A stretch of DNA of 64,000 bases from Mycobacterium sp. 852014-52450_SCH5900713 (GCF_001667075.1 NZ_LZIL01000047.1:62001-126000); one strand, 5' to 3'. Numbered from the stretch's first letter, positions 38,819-48,758 are shown. Notes: generated by a model not told the origin, from the letters alone. Translations and numbers: made by a program.

Positions 38819-39604
38819 ATGCTCAGTGTTGCGATGCGAGACGAGCTTGCTGCCGACTTGGCGCAGGCTGAGCGGAGCCGCGAGCCGATCGCGCCGCTGA
38901 CTGCCGCCTACCCCGACATCGACGTCGTCGACGCCTACGAAATCCAGCTGATCAACATCCGTCAGCGGGTCGCCGAGGGAGCCCGGGTGCTGGGCCACAA
39001 GGTGGGCCTGTCGTCGAAGGCGATCCAGCAGATGATGGGGGTCGACGAGCCGGACTACGGGCATTTGCTGGACGAGATGGAATTGTCCGAGGACACGCCG
39101 GTCAAGGCGAACCGCTACCTGTGGCCGAGGGTCGAGGTCGAGGTCGGTTTCATCCTGAACGCCGACCTGCCGGGAGCCAGCTGCACCGAGGATGACGTAC
39201 TGGCGGCCACCGAGGCGCTGGTCCCCTCGATCGAGTTGATCGATACCAGGATCACCGACTGGAAGATCGAGTTGTGCGACACCATCGCCGACAACGCCTC
39301 GTCCGCGGGCTTCGTTCTCGGCAAGGCGCGCGTCTCGCCGCGCGACGTCGACTTGAAGGGCATCGACGCCGTGTTGCGCTGCAACGGCGAGGTGGTCGCG
39401 GAGGGCCGCACCGACGCGGTGCTGGGCAACCCGGTCACCGCGGTGGCTTGGCTGGCCCGCAAGGTGGAGGGCTTCGGCGTGCGGCTGCGCAAAGGCGACC
39501 TGGTGCTTCCCGGATCGTGCACGCGAGCGATCGACGCGCACGCCGGCGACCAGTTTGTGGCCGACTTCACGGGCCTGGGTTCCGTTCAGTTGTCGTTCGA
39601 ATAG
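38819..39604 (+). CDS. hsaE: 2-hydroxypentadienoate-type hydratase HsaE
   Basis: HsaE hydrates the 2-hydroxyhexa-2,4-dienoate released by HsaD to 4-hydroxy-2-oxohexanoate. ATG 38819 gives 261 residues, as in Mtb. The fumarylacetoacetase/hydratase fold is seen in VLGHKVGLSSKAIQQMMGV, PRVEVEVGFIL with metal-binding acidic residues, and IADNASSAGFVLG. An upstream in-frame extension would cross the KstR box and is rejected. It starts the hsaE-hsaG-hsaF operon. Confidence 0.94.
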   Translation: MLSVAMRDELAADLAQAERSREPIAPLTAAYPDIDVVDAYEIQLINIRQRVAEGARVLGHKVGLSSKAIQQMMGVDEPDYGHLLDEMELSEDTPVKANRYLWPRVEVEVGFILNADLPGASCTEDDVLAATEALVPSIELIDTRITDWKIELCDTIADNASSAGFVLGKARVSPRDVDLKGIDAVLRCNGEVVAEGRTDAVLGNPVTAVAWLARKVEGFGVRLRKGDLVLPGSCTRAIDAHAGDQFVADFTGLGSVQLSFE

Positions 39605-39656
39605 TCTCGAATTAAATCGTCGGACTTAAATATCGAGAGCTTCGCAAAGGAGCGTC

Positions 39657-40589
39657 ATGCCGACTAAGGCGAATGTGGCCATTGTCGGGTCGGGAAACAT
39701 CAGCACCGACCTGCTCTACAAACTGCTGCGGTCGGACTGGCTGGAGCCGCGCTGGATGGTGGGCATCGACCCGGAAAGCGAAGGCCTGGCGCGGGCCCGC
39801 AAGCTGGGCCTGGAGACCACGCACGAAGGGGTGGACTGGCTGCTTGCCCAGTCCGAGAAGCCCGACCTGGTGTTCGAGGCGACCAGCGCCTACGTGCACC
39901 GGGAGGCGGCGCCGAAGTATGAGGCCGCGGGAATCCGGGCGATCGACCTGACGCCGGCCGCGGTGGGCCCCGCGGTCATCCCGCCGGCCAACCTCCGCCA
40001 ACATCTGGATGCTCCGAACGTCAACATGATCACCTGCGGGGGACAGGCGACCATTCCGATCGTGTACGCGGTCAGTCGCGCGTTGGTCGACCACGGCGGC
40101 GTGCCGTACGCCGAGATCGTGGCGTCGGTGGCGTCGGTCTCCGCGGGGCCGGGCACCCGGGCCAACATCGACGAGTTCACCAAGACCACCAGCAAGGGTG
40201 TGGAGACGATCGGCGGAGCCAAGCGCGGCAAGGCGATCATCATCCTCAATCCCGCCGACCCGCCGATGATCATGCGCGACACCATCTTCTGCGCCATCCC
40301 CGAAGACGCCGACCGGGACGCGATCGCCAAATCCATCCACGATGTCGTGGCCGAGGTGCAGACCTACGTGCCGGGGTATCGGCTGCTCAACGAGCCGCAG
40401 TTCGACGAGCCGTCGATGAACTCCGGTGGCCAGGCGGTCGTCACGACGTTCGTCGAGGTCGAGGGCGCCGGCGATTACCTGCCCCCGTATGCGGGCAACC
40501 TGGACATCATGACCGCCGCGGCCACCAAGGTCGGCGAGGAGATCGCCAAGGAGTCCCTATCCGCAACGGCGCCGGGAGCGCAGGCATGA
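39657..40589 (+). CDS. hsaG: Acylating propanal/acetaldehyde dehydrogenase HsaG
   Basis: HsaG oxidises the aldehyde made by HsaF (propanal) to propionyl-CoA, with direct channelling in the HsaF-HsaG complex. The 310-residue protein has the NAD motif [14 protein letters not shown] and catalytic Cys127 in [17 protein letters not shown] precedes ATG 39657. It ends in an ATGA overlap with hsaF, in keeping with production of the two subunits in equal amounts. Confidence 0.94.
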   Translation: MPTKANVAIVGSGNISTDLLYKLLRSDWLEPRWMVGIDPESEGLARARKLGLETTHEGVDWLLAQSEKPDLVFEATSAYVHREAAPKYEAAGIRAIDLTPAAVGPAVIPPANLRQHLDAPNVNMITCGGQATIPIVYAVSRALVDHGGVPYAEIVASVASVSAGPGTRANIDEFTKTTSKGVETIGGAKRGKAIIILNPADPPMIMRDTIFCAIPEDADRDAIAKSIHDVVAEVQTYVPGYRLLNEPQFDEPSMNSGGQAVVTTFVEVEGAGDYLPPYAGNLDIMTAAATKVGEEIAKESLSATAPGAQA

Positions 40590-41644
40590 GTACCGACATT
40601 TTCTTCAACCCGATCTGGGACGTGCGGTTGACCGACACGTCGCTGCGCGACGGCTCCCACCACAAGCGCCACCAGTTCACCAAAGAAGAGGTGGGGGCCA
40701 TCGTGGCGGCCCTGGACACCGCGGGTGTGCCGGTCATCGAGGTCACCCACGGCGACGGGCTGGGCGGGTCGAGCTTCAATTACGGGTTCTCCAAGACGCC
40801 CGAGCAGGAGCTGATCAAGCTGGCTGCCGAAACGGCCAAGGAAGCCAAGATCGCCTTTTTGATGCTGCCCGGCGTGGGCACCAAGGAGGACATCAAGGAA
40901 GCCCAGAACAACGGCGGCTCGATCTGCCGGATCGCCACCCACTGCACCGAGGCCGACGTGTCGATTCAGCACTTCGGCCTGGCCCGCGAGCTGGGGCTGG
41001 AAACCGTCGGGTTCCTGATGATGTCGCACACGATTCCGCCGGAGAAGCTGGCCGCCCAGGCCCGCATCATGGCCGACGCCGGCTGCCAGTGCGTCTACGT
41101 GGTCGACTCGGCCGGGGCGCTGGTTCTCGAGGGGGTGCGCGACCGCGTCGCGGCGCTGGTCGCCGAACTCGGTGACGACGCCCAGGTCGGCTTCCACGGC
41201 CACGAGAACCTCGGGCTCGGCGTGGCGAACTCGGTGGAGGCCGTGCGGGCCGGCGCCAAGCAGATCGACGGCTCGTGCCGCCGGTTCGGCGCCGGCGCGG
41301 GCAACGCGCCCGTCGAGGCGCTCATTGGGGTGTTCGACAAGATCGGCGTCAAGACCGGGATCGACTTCTTCGACATCGCCGACGCCGCCGAAGAGGTGGT
41401 CGCCCCGGCCATGCCCGCCGAGTGCCTGCTGGACCGCAACGCGCTGATCATGGGCTACTCCGGGGTGTACTCGAGCTTCCTCAAGCACGCCATCCGCCAG
41501 TCCGAGCGCTATGGCGTGCCCGCCCACCAGCTGCTGCACCGTGCGGGCCAGCGCAAGCTCATTGGCGGCCAGGAAGACCAACTCATCGACATCGCGCTGG
41601 AAATCAAGCGCGAACAAGAGAGCGGTGCCGCGACCTCGCGCTGA
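40586..41644 (+). CDS. hsaF: 4-hydroxy-2-oxohexanoate aldolase HsaF
   Basis: HsaF is a divalent-metal class II aldolase that splits 4-hydroxy-2-oxohexanoate into pyruvate and propanal. The 352-residue protein has the DRE-TIM motif [17 protein letters not shown] with the metal-binding Asp, and [15 protein letters not shown] with the metal-binding histidines. The C-terminal helical part communicates with HsaG. It is the last gene of the hsaEGF operon. Confidence 0.94.
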   Translation: MSTDIFFNPIWDVRLTDTSLRDGSHHKRHQFTKEEVGAIVAALDTAGVPVIEVTHGDGLGGSSFNYGFSKTPEQELIKLAAETAKEAKIAFLMLPGVGTKEDIKEAQNNGGSICRIATHCTEADVSIQHFGLARELGLETVGFLMMSHTIPPEKLAAQARIMADAGCQCVYVVDSAGALVLEGVRDRVAALVAELGDDAQVGFHGHENLGLGVANSVEAVRAGAKQIDGSCRRFGAGAGNAPVEALIGVFDKIGVKTGIDFFDIADAAEEVVAPAMPAECLLDRNALIMGYSGVYSSFLKHAIRQSERYGVPAHQLLHRAGQRKLIGGQEDQLIDIALEIKREQESGAATSR

Positions 41645-41709
41645 CAGTTTCTCCCTGAGCGACGGCAACGCACAGGCTACGCAAAGCTGCCGCGAGTACG
41701 CTGGCGCGC

Positions 41710-42021
41710 ATGAGCACATCCAACACAGTCGGCGCTCGCCGCCGTGGGCTGTACGGCCTGCTCGCCGGGGGGCTGATGACCGCTACCGCCGCCGCGGTGA
41801 TCGCCGTGCCACTGGCGGGCACAGTCAACGCGGCTCCCCAGTGCAATCAGACCGTCGGTAATTCCATCGACTCGTACCTGAAGCAGCATCCCCAGCTCCA
41901 TCAGCAGTTGCAGGCCAAGTCTGAGGCGGAGGGCGGCAACGGCAACGTCATGGACTACCTGAATCGGCATCCCGACGTGCGGCAGCATCTGATCGACCTG
42001 TCGCAGCAGTGCGCACCCTAG
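41710..42021 (+). CDS. Secreted hemophore-like (MHB-type) small protein
   Basis: The 103-residue precursor has a twin-arginine-like N-terminus (RRRG), a hydrophobic segment at about residues 15-38 and a likely cleavage after VNA near residue 41. The mature part has two cysteines (Cys45 and Cys101) that can form a disulfide, and two HP motifs (His60-Pro61, His87-Pro88) in a helical repeat. This is the layout of mycobacterial Rv0203-like hemophore-related proteins. Haem binding is inferred from family likeness. It stands alone, 65 bases after hsaF, where Mtb has PPE62. Confidence 0.8.
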   Translation: MSTSNTVGARRRGLYGLLAGGLMTATAAAVIAVPLAGTVNAAPQCNQTVGNSIDSYLKQHPQLHQQLQAKSEAEGGNGNVMDYLNRHPDVRQHLIDLSQQCAP

Positions 42022-42084
42022 CGAGTCGGCCTCGTCTTTGAACGTGCGGCCGACGCGCGGGAACGTTCGCCATTGACGAAAAAG

Positions 42085-42098
42085 TAGAACACGTTCTA
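42085..42098. promoter_or_regulatory. KstR box upstream of the Rv3531c-type gene
   Basis: TAGAACACGTTCTA is a perfect palindrome and a full match to TnnAACnnGTTnnA. It ends 10 bases before the GTG start at 42109, with no ribosome-binding sequence in between. Confidence 0.9.
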
Positions 42099-42108
42099 GC
42101 GTCTAGGC

Positions 42109-43248
42109 GTGTCCGCAGATTCTTTTTCACGCCCGCTCACCGCCGCGATCGCCGAAGCCGAGAAACTGGTCGTCGATGCGCCCTTCATCGAGACCGAGGC
42201 AGACCTGCTCGAAGGGCTGCAGTACCTGGCGGGCTGCGTCTCGGCCTGCGTACACCTGGCCTTCGACTACGACCGGGACCACCCGTTCCTGCAGTCGGGC
42301 ACCGGCCCGTTCACCAAGATGGGTCTGGACAATCCCGACACCCTCTACTTCGGGACCCGGGTGCGCGCCAATCATGACTACGTCGTCACGGGCCGGCGCG
42401 GCACTACGACTGACCTGAGCTTCCAGCTGCTCGGTGGTGAATACACCGACGACAACGTGCCGGCCAGCCAGGCCGCATTCGACGACCGCGAGCTCGAGAT
42501 CGCGGCCGACGGCAGCTTCGAGTGGCGGGTGCGGCCCACCAGCAATGGGCAGCTGGTCATCCGCGAGGTCTACGGCGACTGGTCGGCACAGCGCGGGACG
42601 TTGGCCATTTCCCGGCTGGACACCGCGGGCACCGCCCCGCCGCCGCTGACCCGCGAAACCATCGAAAAGCGTTATGTCACAGCCGGAAAGCAGCTCGTCA
42701 ACCGGGTGAAGACCTGGCTGCAATTTCCGCAGTGGTTTTATCTCGACCTTCCGGTCAACACGATGGTCGCGCCCCGGCTGACGCCGGGCGGCTTGGCGAC
42801 GCAGTATTCGTCGGTGGGCCACTACGACCTGCGGCCCGATCAGGCCCTGGTGATCACCATCCCGGTCTCCGACGCGCCCTATCTCGGCTTCCAGCTGGGC
42901 AGCCTGTGGTACATCTCGCTGGACTACATCAACCATCAGACGTCGCTGAACAACACTCAGGCGCAAGCGGATCCGGATGGAAAGGTGCGCATCGTCGTGT
43001 CCGACCAGAACCCGGGCGTGACCAACTGGGTGGAGACGCTGAACCATCGGCGGGGCTTTTTGCAGTTCCGTTGGCAGCGGGTGTCCCGTCAGCTCACCGA
43101 GGCCGACGGCCCGACCGTGGAATTGGTCGACTTCGACGCCGTACCGGCCACGTTGCCGTACTTCGAGCACAACAAGATCTCCGACGACGAATGGCGCGCG
43201 CGAATAGCGCTGCGTCAACAACAAATTGCGGCCAGGATGCTGGGGTGA
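42109..43248 (+). CDS. Conserved protein of Rv3531c type (DUF1214-like)
   Basis: The biochemical function is not known. The 379-residue protein has a C-terminal half like DUF1214/DUF1254 proteins, with strand-rich sequence such as ALVITIPVSDAPYLGFQLGS and NHRRGFLQFRWQRVS. No signal peptide is seen. GTG 42109 is chosen because it directly follows the KstR box. It is the first of three genes (with an SDR and a sulfotransferase-like protein) in the KstR regulon of Mtb, so a steroid-related role is likely. Confidence 0.85.
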   Translation: MSADSFSRPLTAAIAEAEKLVVDAPFIETEADLLEGLQYLAGCVSACVHLAFDYDRDHPFLQSGTGPFTKMGLDNPDTLYFGTRVRANHDYVVTGRRGTTTDLSFQLLGGEYTDDNVPASQAAFDDRELEIAADGSFEWRVRPTSNGQLVIREVYGDWSAQRGTLAISRLDTAGTAPPPLTRETIEKRYVTAGKQLVNRVKTWLQFPQWFYLDLPVNTMVAPRLTPGGLATQYSSVGHYDLRPDQALVITIPVSDAPYLGFQLGSLWYISLDYINHQTSLNNTQAQADPDGKVRIVVSDQNPGVTNWVETLNHRRGFLQFRWQRVSRQLTEADGPTVELVDFDAVPATLPYFEHNKISDDEWRARIALRQQQIAARMLG

Positions 43249-43250
43249 CG

Positions 43251-44033
43251 ATGTCAGGATTGCTCAAGGACAAGGTCGTCGTCATCAGTGGCGTCGGACC
43301 GGGGCTCGGTACCACCCTGGCGAACCGGTGTTCCCAGGACGGCGCAGACCTGGTGTTGGCGGCGCGGACCGTGGAGCGGCTGGAAAGCGTCGCCAAGCAG
43401 ATCAATGACACCGGGAACAAGGCGTTGGCGGTGCGTGCCGACATCACCGACGACGACGAGGTCAACTATCTCGTCGAGACCACTATGGCGACCTACGGTA
43501 AGGTCGACGTGCTGATCAACAACGCGTTCCGGGTGCCGTCCATGAAGCCGTTGGCCGGCACCAGCTTTCAGCACATCCGTGACGCGATCGAGCTCAGCGC
43601 GCTCGGCGCGTTGCGGCTCATCCAAGCTTTCACGCCCGCGCTGGAGTCCTCACACGGATCGATCGTCAACGTCAACTCCATGGTGCTACGGCACTCCCAA
43701 GCCAAATACGGCGCCTACAAGATGGCCAAGTCGGCGCTGCTGTCCATGTCGCAATCCCTGGCCACCGAGCTGGGTGAAAAGGGAATCCGCGTCAATTCCG
43801 TTGCCCCCGGCTATATCTGGGGTGAAACATTGCAGGCTTATTTCGAGCACCAGGCCGGCAAGTACGGCACCACGGCGGACCAGATCTACGCGGCCACCGC
43901 GGCGAACTCCGACCTGAAGCGCCTGCCGACCGAAGACGAAGTCGCCTCGGCGATCCTTTTCCTGGCCAGCGATCTGTCCAGCGGCATCACCGGGCAGACC
44001 CTGGACGTCAACTGCGGGGAGTACCACAACTGA
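43251..44033 (+). CDS. Short-chain dehydrogenase (Rv3530c type)
   Basis: This 260-residue SDR has ISGVGPGLGTTLANR (cofactor loop), VDVLINNAFRVPS in place of NNAG, and KYGAYKMAKSALLSMSQ with Tyr and Lys. The NNAG motif reads NNAF, an uncommon but tolerated variant. ATG 43251 was chosen; GTG 43245 in frame would overlap the previous stop and add two residues. It probably oxidises or reduces a steroid hydroxyl, but the position is unknown. Confidence 0.87.
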   Translation: MSGLLKDKVVVISGVGPGLGTTLANRCSQDGADLVLAARTVERLESVAKQINDTGNKALAVRADITDDDEVNYLVETTMATYGKVDVLINNAFRVPSMKPLAGTSFQHIRDAIELSALGALRLIQAFTPALESSHGSIVNVNSMVLRHSQAKYGAYKMAKSALLSMSQSLATELGEKGIRVNSVAPGYIWGETLQAYFEHQAGKYGTTADQIYAATAANSDLKRLPTEDEVASAILFLASDLSSGITGQTLDVNCGEYHN

Positions 44034-45178
44034 TGACCGATCGCACCGATATCGGCACCGTCGACGAACTGCACGCGTCGGCCACCAAGCTGACCGGCCT
44101 CGACGACTTCGGCACCGACGACGACAACTATCTCGAAGCGCTGGAGGTCCTGCTGGACTCCTACCGGCGCGAAGCCGGCCTAACCGTGTTGGGCAGCAAG
44201 ATGAATCGGTTCTTCTTACGCGGCGCGCTGGTGGCCAGGTTGCTTTCCGAGGCTTCGTGGAAGCAGTATCCGCAGCACGCCGACATGGTGATCGAACGCC
44301 CGATCTTCGTCACCGGCCTGGTGCGCACCGGCACAACCGCGCTGCACCGCCTGCTCGGCGCCGACCCCGCTCATCAGGGCCTGCACATGTGGCTGGCCGA
44401 ATTCCCACAGCCGCGTCCACCGCGTGAAACCTGGGATTCGCACCCGCTTTACCGCCAACTCGACGCGCAATTCAACCAGCACCATCGCGACAACCCCGGC
44501 TACACCGGCCTGCATTTCATGGCCGCATACGAACTGGAGGAGTGCTGGCAGCTGCTTCGGCAATCGCTGCATTCGGTTTCCTACGAGACGTTGGCGCACG
44601 TGCCCACCTACGCACAGTGGCTGTCAGAGCAGGACTGGACGCCGTCCTACCAGCGGCACCGCAAGAACCTCCAGCTGATCGGACTGAACGACGCCGAAAA
44701 GCGTTGGGTGCTGAAAAATCCCAGCCATCTGTTTGCGTTGGACGCCTTGATGGCGACCTATCCCGACGCGCTGGTGATTCAGACGCATCGGCCGGTCGAG
44801 ACGATCATGGCTTCGATGTGCTCGCTTGCCCAGCACACCGCGGAGGGATGGTCGACATCGTTCGACGGAGCTCAAATCGGGGCTGACGCAATGGATACCT
44901 GGTCGCGTGGACTGGAGCGCTTCAACACCGCCCGCGCCAAGTACTCGCCTGCACAGTTCTATGACGTTGACTACAAGGAACTGATCGCCGATCCGATCGG
45001 CACGGTGGCCGACATCTACCGGCACTTCGGTTTGTCGCTGACCGAGGAGGCGCGGGCGGCGATGGAAAAGGCGCACGCGGACAGCCAGTCCGGCGAGCGG
45101 GCGCCGAAACACCGCTACTCGCTGGCCGATTACGGGCTGACCGTCGAAACCGTCAAGGAGCGGTTCGCCGGGCTGTAG
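44033..45178 (+). CDS. Sulfotransferase-family protein (Rv3529c type)
   Basis: The 381-residue protein has the PAPS-binding 5' loop PIFVTGLVRTGTTALHRLL at about residues 90-108 and a 3' phosphate-type region VLKNPSHLFALDALMATYPD then QTHRPVETIMASM. A sulfotransferase reaction on a steroid or lipid is possible but not shown. It starts TGATG after the SDR gene and ends one base before the convergent Rv3527-type gene. Confidence 0.86.
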   Translation: MTDRTDIGTVDELHASATKLTGLDDFGTDDDNYLEALEVLLDSYRREAGLTVLGSKMNRFFLRGALVARLLSEASWKQYPQHADMVIERPIFVTGLVRTGTTALHRLLGADPAHQGLHMWLAEFPQPRPPRETWDSHPLYRQLDAQFNQHHRDNPGYTGLHFMAAYELEECWQLLRQSLHSVSYETLAHVPTYAQWLSEQDWTPSYQRHRKNLQLIGLNDAEKRWVLKNPSHLFALDALMATYPDALVIQTHRPVETIMASMCSLAQHTAEGWSTSFDGAQIGADAMDTWSRGLERFNTARAKYSPAQFYDVDYKELIADPIGTVADIYRHFGLSLTEEARAAMEKAHADSQSGERAPKHRYSLADYGLTVETVKERFAGL

Positions 45179-45179
45179 A

Positions 45180-45629
45180 TCAGTCGTCCTCGGGCGCTGG
45201 CTCGCCTAGATAGCCCTCCGCGACGGCGTGCTCGATGCTGTCGCTCAGTTTGGGGCACGACCGGGTGCGTGCGGTATCGCCACCGGAGCTACGCACCTCG
45301 GCGAAGTGCGCGCAGCGCTGCCAGGCTTCGGTGTTCCATTGAACGGCGGTGTGGCCCGGGCCCAGCCTTCGGACGGTAACCGTGACGTGACAGAACCGGC
45401 AGTCCACCGGAAGCAACCCCGAACTGAGGTAGCGTTCTCGGTCGGCGCGGCTGGCCTCGGCGACGGCGGCGGCGCGCTGCGGATCGTTGGCGAAATCCCT
45501 TGACTTCGACCAAGATCCGCCATTGTTTTCGGAACTGACCGGTCGCTCGTCGTGATCGTGGTGATCGCCGTGCAGCAACAACATCGACCGAGCGAGCCGA
45601 TCGACGTCAGGAACCTGATCACCGGGCAT
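45180..45629 (-). CDS. Conserved protein of Rv3527 type with clustered cysteines
   Basis: The function is unknown. The 149-residue product has a His/Asp-rich N-terminal stretch (LLLHGDHHDHDERP at about 16-29) and a later CRFCHV motif with further cysteines in RCAHF and SCPK. These could form a zinc or other metal site. ATG 45629 is five bases after the kshA stop and gives the length of the Mtb homologue. Co-transcription with kshA suggests an accessory role in KshA function or maturation, which is inference. Confidence 0.82.
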   Translation of the reverse strand: MPGDQVPDVDRLARSMLLLHGDHHDHDERPVSSENNGGSWSKSRDFANDPQRAAAVAEASRADRERYLSSGLLPVDCRFCHVTVTVRRLGPGHTAVQWNTEAWQRCAHFAEVRSSGGDTARTRSCPKLSDSIEHAVAEGYLGEPAPEDD

Positions 45630-45634
45630 ATCGG

Positions 45635-46792
45635 TCAGTGTTGCTCCGCAGGAACGTCTTCGGTCTCTTTGGTCTTCAGGTTCTCTTCGACCTCGGCGTT
45701 CCAGTACTCGTTGGCGCGCGTGGTGTCCACCTCGATCTCGAAGCGTTCCACCATCTCCGGCTGGATGTCGGCAACGTCGACATAGAACTGCTGATACCAG
45801 CGACGCAGCTGATAAACCGCGCCGTCCTCCTCGACCAGCAGCGGGTTGTCGATGCGGGTCTTGTGCTTCCAGATTTCGACGTCCTGAAGGAAGCCCTTGC
45901 TGACGCCTTCGGTGAACACTCGCGACAGCTTCTCGGTCATCTTTTCGTCCATGCCCTTGGGCTTTTCGACGATGACGCCCCACTGCAGCACGAACGAGTT
46001 CTGGGTCACCGGGTAGTGGCAGTTGATCAGGATCGACTCGGCCTTGTATCCGCCGTAGCTGTTGTGCAGCCAGTTGATCATGAAGGACGGCCCGAAATAG
46101 GACGCCTCCGAGTCGAGGTGCGCCTCACCGTACGAGGTGCCCAGGTCGTTGACGTCCGGCCGCCCCACGTTGTGCAGATACTGCGACGCGATATGGCCCT
46201 CGAAAACGTTCTTGAAGTACGTCGGCAAACCGAAGTGGATGTAGAAGAAGTGCGCCATGTCGGTGACGTTGTCGATGATGTCGCGGCAGTTCGAGCCCTC
46301 GATAAGGATCCGGTTCCACCGCCATTCGGTCCACTCGTCGCTGGCTGCTTCCGGAATGTCGGGAATCCGCACCGCGGGGTCCGGCGGGTTCTGCTCGTGG
46401 TCGTGCCAGACGAACAGCAGGCCGCCGCGCACATCGGTCGTCCACGAGCGGGTGCGCGCCGTCTTGGGTGTGCGCTTGGCGTACGGCACCAGTTTGCAGC
46501 GCCCATCACCGCCCCAGCGCCAGTCGTGGAACGGGCAGGCCACCTCGTCGCCCTTGATGGTGCCCTCCGAGAGGTCGCCACCCATGTGCCGGCAGTAACC
46601 GTCCAGCACCTTCAGGTCCCCACTTGAGTCGGCGAACACCACGAGCTTGGTACCGAACGCCTCGACGGAGTGCGGCTTACCGTCCTGGAAATCCTTCGCG
46701 ACGCCCAGGCAATGCCAGCCCCGGGCGTACCTCGTCGGCAACGCGCCGGGATCGATTTCCCGGATGCCGACCGCTTTGGTGTCGGTACTCAC
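45635..46792 (-). CDS. kshA: 3-ketosteroid 9-alpha-hydroxylase oxygenase KshA
   Basis: KshA is the Rieske oxygenase component that hydroxylates C9 of the steroid; with KstD this opens ring B. It needs the reductase KshB, which is not in this window. The 385-residue protein has the Rieske ligands Cys67, His69 (YCRHMGG) and Cys86, His89 (ACPFHDW), and the mononuclear iron region DNVTDMAHFFYIHFG. It starts at GTG 46792 and a KstR box lies 30 bases upstream. Confidence 0.95.
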   Translation of the reverse strand: MSTDTKAVGIREIDPGALPTRYARGWHCLGVAKDFQDGKPHSVEAFGTKLVVFADSSGDLKVLDGYCRHMGGDLSEGTIKGDEVACPFHDWRWGGDGRCKLVPYAKRTPKTARTRSWTTDVRGGLLFVWHDHEQNPPDPAVRIPDIPEAASDEWTEWRWNRILIEGSNCRDIIDNVTDMAHFFYIHFGLPTYFKNVFEGHIASQYLHNVGRPDVNDLGTSYGEAHLDSEASYFGPSFMINWLHNSYGGYKAESILINCHYPVTQNSFVLQWGVIVEKPKGMDEKMTEKLSRVFTEGVSKGFLQDVEIWKHKTRIDNPLLVEEDGAVYQLRRWYQQFYVDVADIQPEMVERFEIEVDTTRANEYWNAEVEENLKTKETEDVPAEQH

Positions 46793-46822
46793 CAGTCACC
46801 TCCAACTCACGACCCCTCTAAC

Positions 46823-46836
46823 TAGAACACGTTACA
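46823..46836. promoter_or_regulatory. KstR box upstream of kshA
   Basis: TAGAACACGTTACA fits TnnAACnnGTTnnA. It lies 30 bases before the kshA start and 82 bases before the divergent gamma-carbonic-anhydrase-like gene, so kshA is the likelier target. Confidence 0.87.
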
Positions 46837-46918
46837 GTTTTGCGGCGGTGGCGCGCAACGATGGCGAATCTGGCTGAGCTTTCCCGCGGCGTGTGCGCGC
46901 TCGGGGTATATCTAGACG

Positions 46919-47443
46919 ATGCCGCTGTTTGCTTTCGAGGGGCGGGCGCCGCGGGTGGATCCCACCGCGTTCGTGGCCCCGACCGCCACCCTGATCGGCG
47001 ACGTTGTCGTCGAGGCCGGCGCCTCGGTGTGGTTCAACACCGTTCTGCGCGGCGATTACGGGCCCATCGTGGTGCGGGAGGGCGCGAACGTGCAGGACGG
47101 GTCCGTGCTGCACGCTCCGCCGGGCATTCCGGTCGACATCGGCCCCGGCGCCACGGTGGCGCACATGTGCTGCATTCATGGGGTGCACGTCGGATCCGAG
47201 GCCTTGATCGCCAACCACGCCACCGTTCTCGACGGTGCGGTGATCGGCGCACGCAGCCTGATCGCGGCCCACTCGCTGGTGACGGCCGGCACCCAGATTC
47301 CGGCCGGCATGCTGGCGGTCGGTGCACCGGCGCAAATCAAGGGCCCGGTCGCCGGGACGGGCGCCGAGATGTGGGTCAAGGTGAATCCGCAGGCCTATCG
47401 CGAGCTGGCTCAGCGGCACCTGGCCGGGCTCGAGCCGCTCTAG
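46919..47443 (+). CDS. Gamma-carbonic-anhydrase-like hexapeptide-repeat protein (Rv3525c type)
   Basis: This left-handed beta-helix protein has 174 residues, the length of Mtb Rv3525c. Hexapeptide repeats run from about residue 10 to 140 (APTATLIGDVVVEAGASVWF and so on). Candidate zinc ligands are in VAHMCCIHGVHVG and ANHATVLDG, and the MCC dicysteine is notable. It may be a carbonic anhydrase or a binding protein. It is divergent from kshA, and its own promoter is not clear. Confidence 0.87.
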   Translation: MPLFAFEGRAPRVDPTAFVAPTATLIGDVVVEAGASVWFNTVLRGDYGPIVVREGANVQDGSVLHAPPGIPVDIGPGATVAHMCCIHGVHVGSEALIANHATVLDGAVIGARSLIAAHSLVTAGTQIPAGMLAVGAPAQIKGPVAGTGAEMWVKVNPQAYRELAQRHLAGLEPL

Positions 47444-47473
47444 ACCTTCCCGGCTGACGCGGCCGCCAACGCG

Positions 47474-48256
47474 TCAGACACCGGCGAAAAGGCGATGCGT
47501 CGCGATCCAATCGTCGATGAGGCCCATGGTGGCGGGTAGCGCCGCTCCGGAAAACACCATGTGGTCAGACCCCGGAATCTGCACGTAACTCGCGTTGGCA
47601 AACCGGTCCGCCGCCCGGCGCGCCAGGCGCGGCGGCATGATGCGGTCGCGGGCGCCACTGATGACGAGCACGGGTCCCGTGACGGTGCCGAAATCCACTC
47701 TTGCGGCCTTATTCCGGTCCAGCCACGGCATCGCCAGTTCGAAAAACAGCACCCGCCCGGATTCGCAGACCAGGTCGTCGAACACCTCGCGAGCCGCTTC
47801 GTCGGTCTGTGCGCTCGCGATCCCTCGCCGAAACCGTTGCCACGCCGGGGGATAGACGGCCCTGGCCCATGGCCGTGGCTTACGGGCGTGCGGCAGCGCG
47901 ATGCCGATCGTCGTTGCGTTCAGACCCGAGGGCCCCACTGACGACGGGCAGGCGGCGACGACGCCGGCATGTGCCGTCCGTGCCGCGACCAGCTGAACCA
48001 ACAGGCCCCCCAACGAGTGCCCGACCAGCAGCGGCGGGGAATCCAACGATGCGACCAGCGCGACGAGATCGTCTGTGTAGTCGCGGATGCTCAACGACGC
48101 GATCCTGGCCGCACCGTCGTGCAGGGGCAATTCATGATGACGCAATGTCGGCGTGTGCACCGTGAAGCCACGTTCCGCAAAAGCCGCCCGGGCGGGTGCC
48201 CACTGCTCCCCGCGGCTCCATGAGCCGTGCACGAGAACGGCGTGCTTGCCGGGCAT
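47474..48256 (-). CDS. Alpha/beta hydrolase
   Basis: The 260-residue hydrolase has the oxyanion HGSW motif at residues 10-13, nucleophile Ser81 in GHSLGG, an acid in SGARDRIMPP and a His in PGSDHMVFSG. It resembles EstC/salicylate-esterase-like hydrolases in general layout. The substrate is unknown. It stands between convergent and tandem genes with a 92-base gap to the NTF2-like gene; no operator was seen. It is not part of the Mtb order as recalled. Confidence 0.85.
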   Translation of the reverse strand: MPGKHAVLVHGSWSRGEQWAPARAAFAERGFTVHTPTLRHHELPLHDGAARIASLSIRDYTDDLVALVASLDSPPLLVGHSLGGLLVQLVAARTAHAGVVAACPSSVGPSGLNATTIGIALPHARKPRPWARAVYPPAWQRFRRGIASAQTDEAAREVFDDLVCESGRVLFFELAMPWLDRNKAARVDFGTVTGPVLVISGARDRIMPPRLARRAADRFANASYVQIPGSDHMVFSGAALPATMGLIDDWIATHRLFAGV

Positions 48257-48348
48257 GAAGATAGCCTGCCAGCAGACGGGGCCGACGGTCGGCAGAATCG
48301 GAGCAGCGAGGGGAATTCAGCACTAACGTGCGATGCTCGCCCCCCGAC

Positions 48349-48758
48349 CTAGCTGGTTACCTTCTTCAACGTGGCTGTCGCCCGGTCCATCTCCCAGTAC
48401 GCACGCAGGGCGGTCATCTTGCCCTCGTCGTCGGCCTTGTACGTGAACACGCCTTCGGCGGTCACCTGGTAGTCACCATGGGTGATGAGGATGTGCCCGA
48501 CGTTGGCTTCCTCGTTGCCGCATTGGTAGGTGTCGCGGAAGACGAACTCGATTCTGGTGGTGGGGGCGATGGCCTTGTCCCAGAAAGCCGAGATCGCGTC
48601 GCGGCCCCGGTGGCCCTTGCCCTCCGGGTCGAAGGCCGACGGTCCGATCGGGTCCTCCACAATGGCGTCGTCGGCGAACACCGCCAGCCATGCCTCTTTG
48701 TCCCTGGCTATGACCGCCTCGCGCGAGCGCCGACCGGCCTCGTGCGCCGGGTGTTCGC

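Noticed and set aside
37064..39541. KstD start far upstream near 39541
   Set aside because: That extension crosses the KstR box and is antisense to hsaE. ATG 38746 gives the normal family length.
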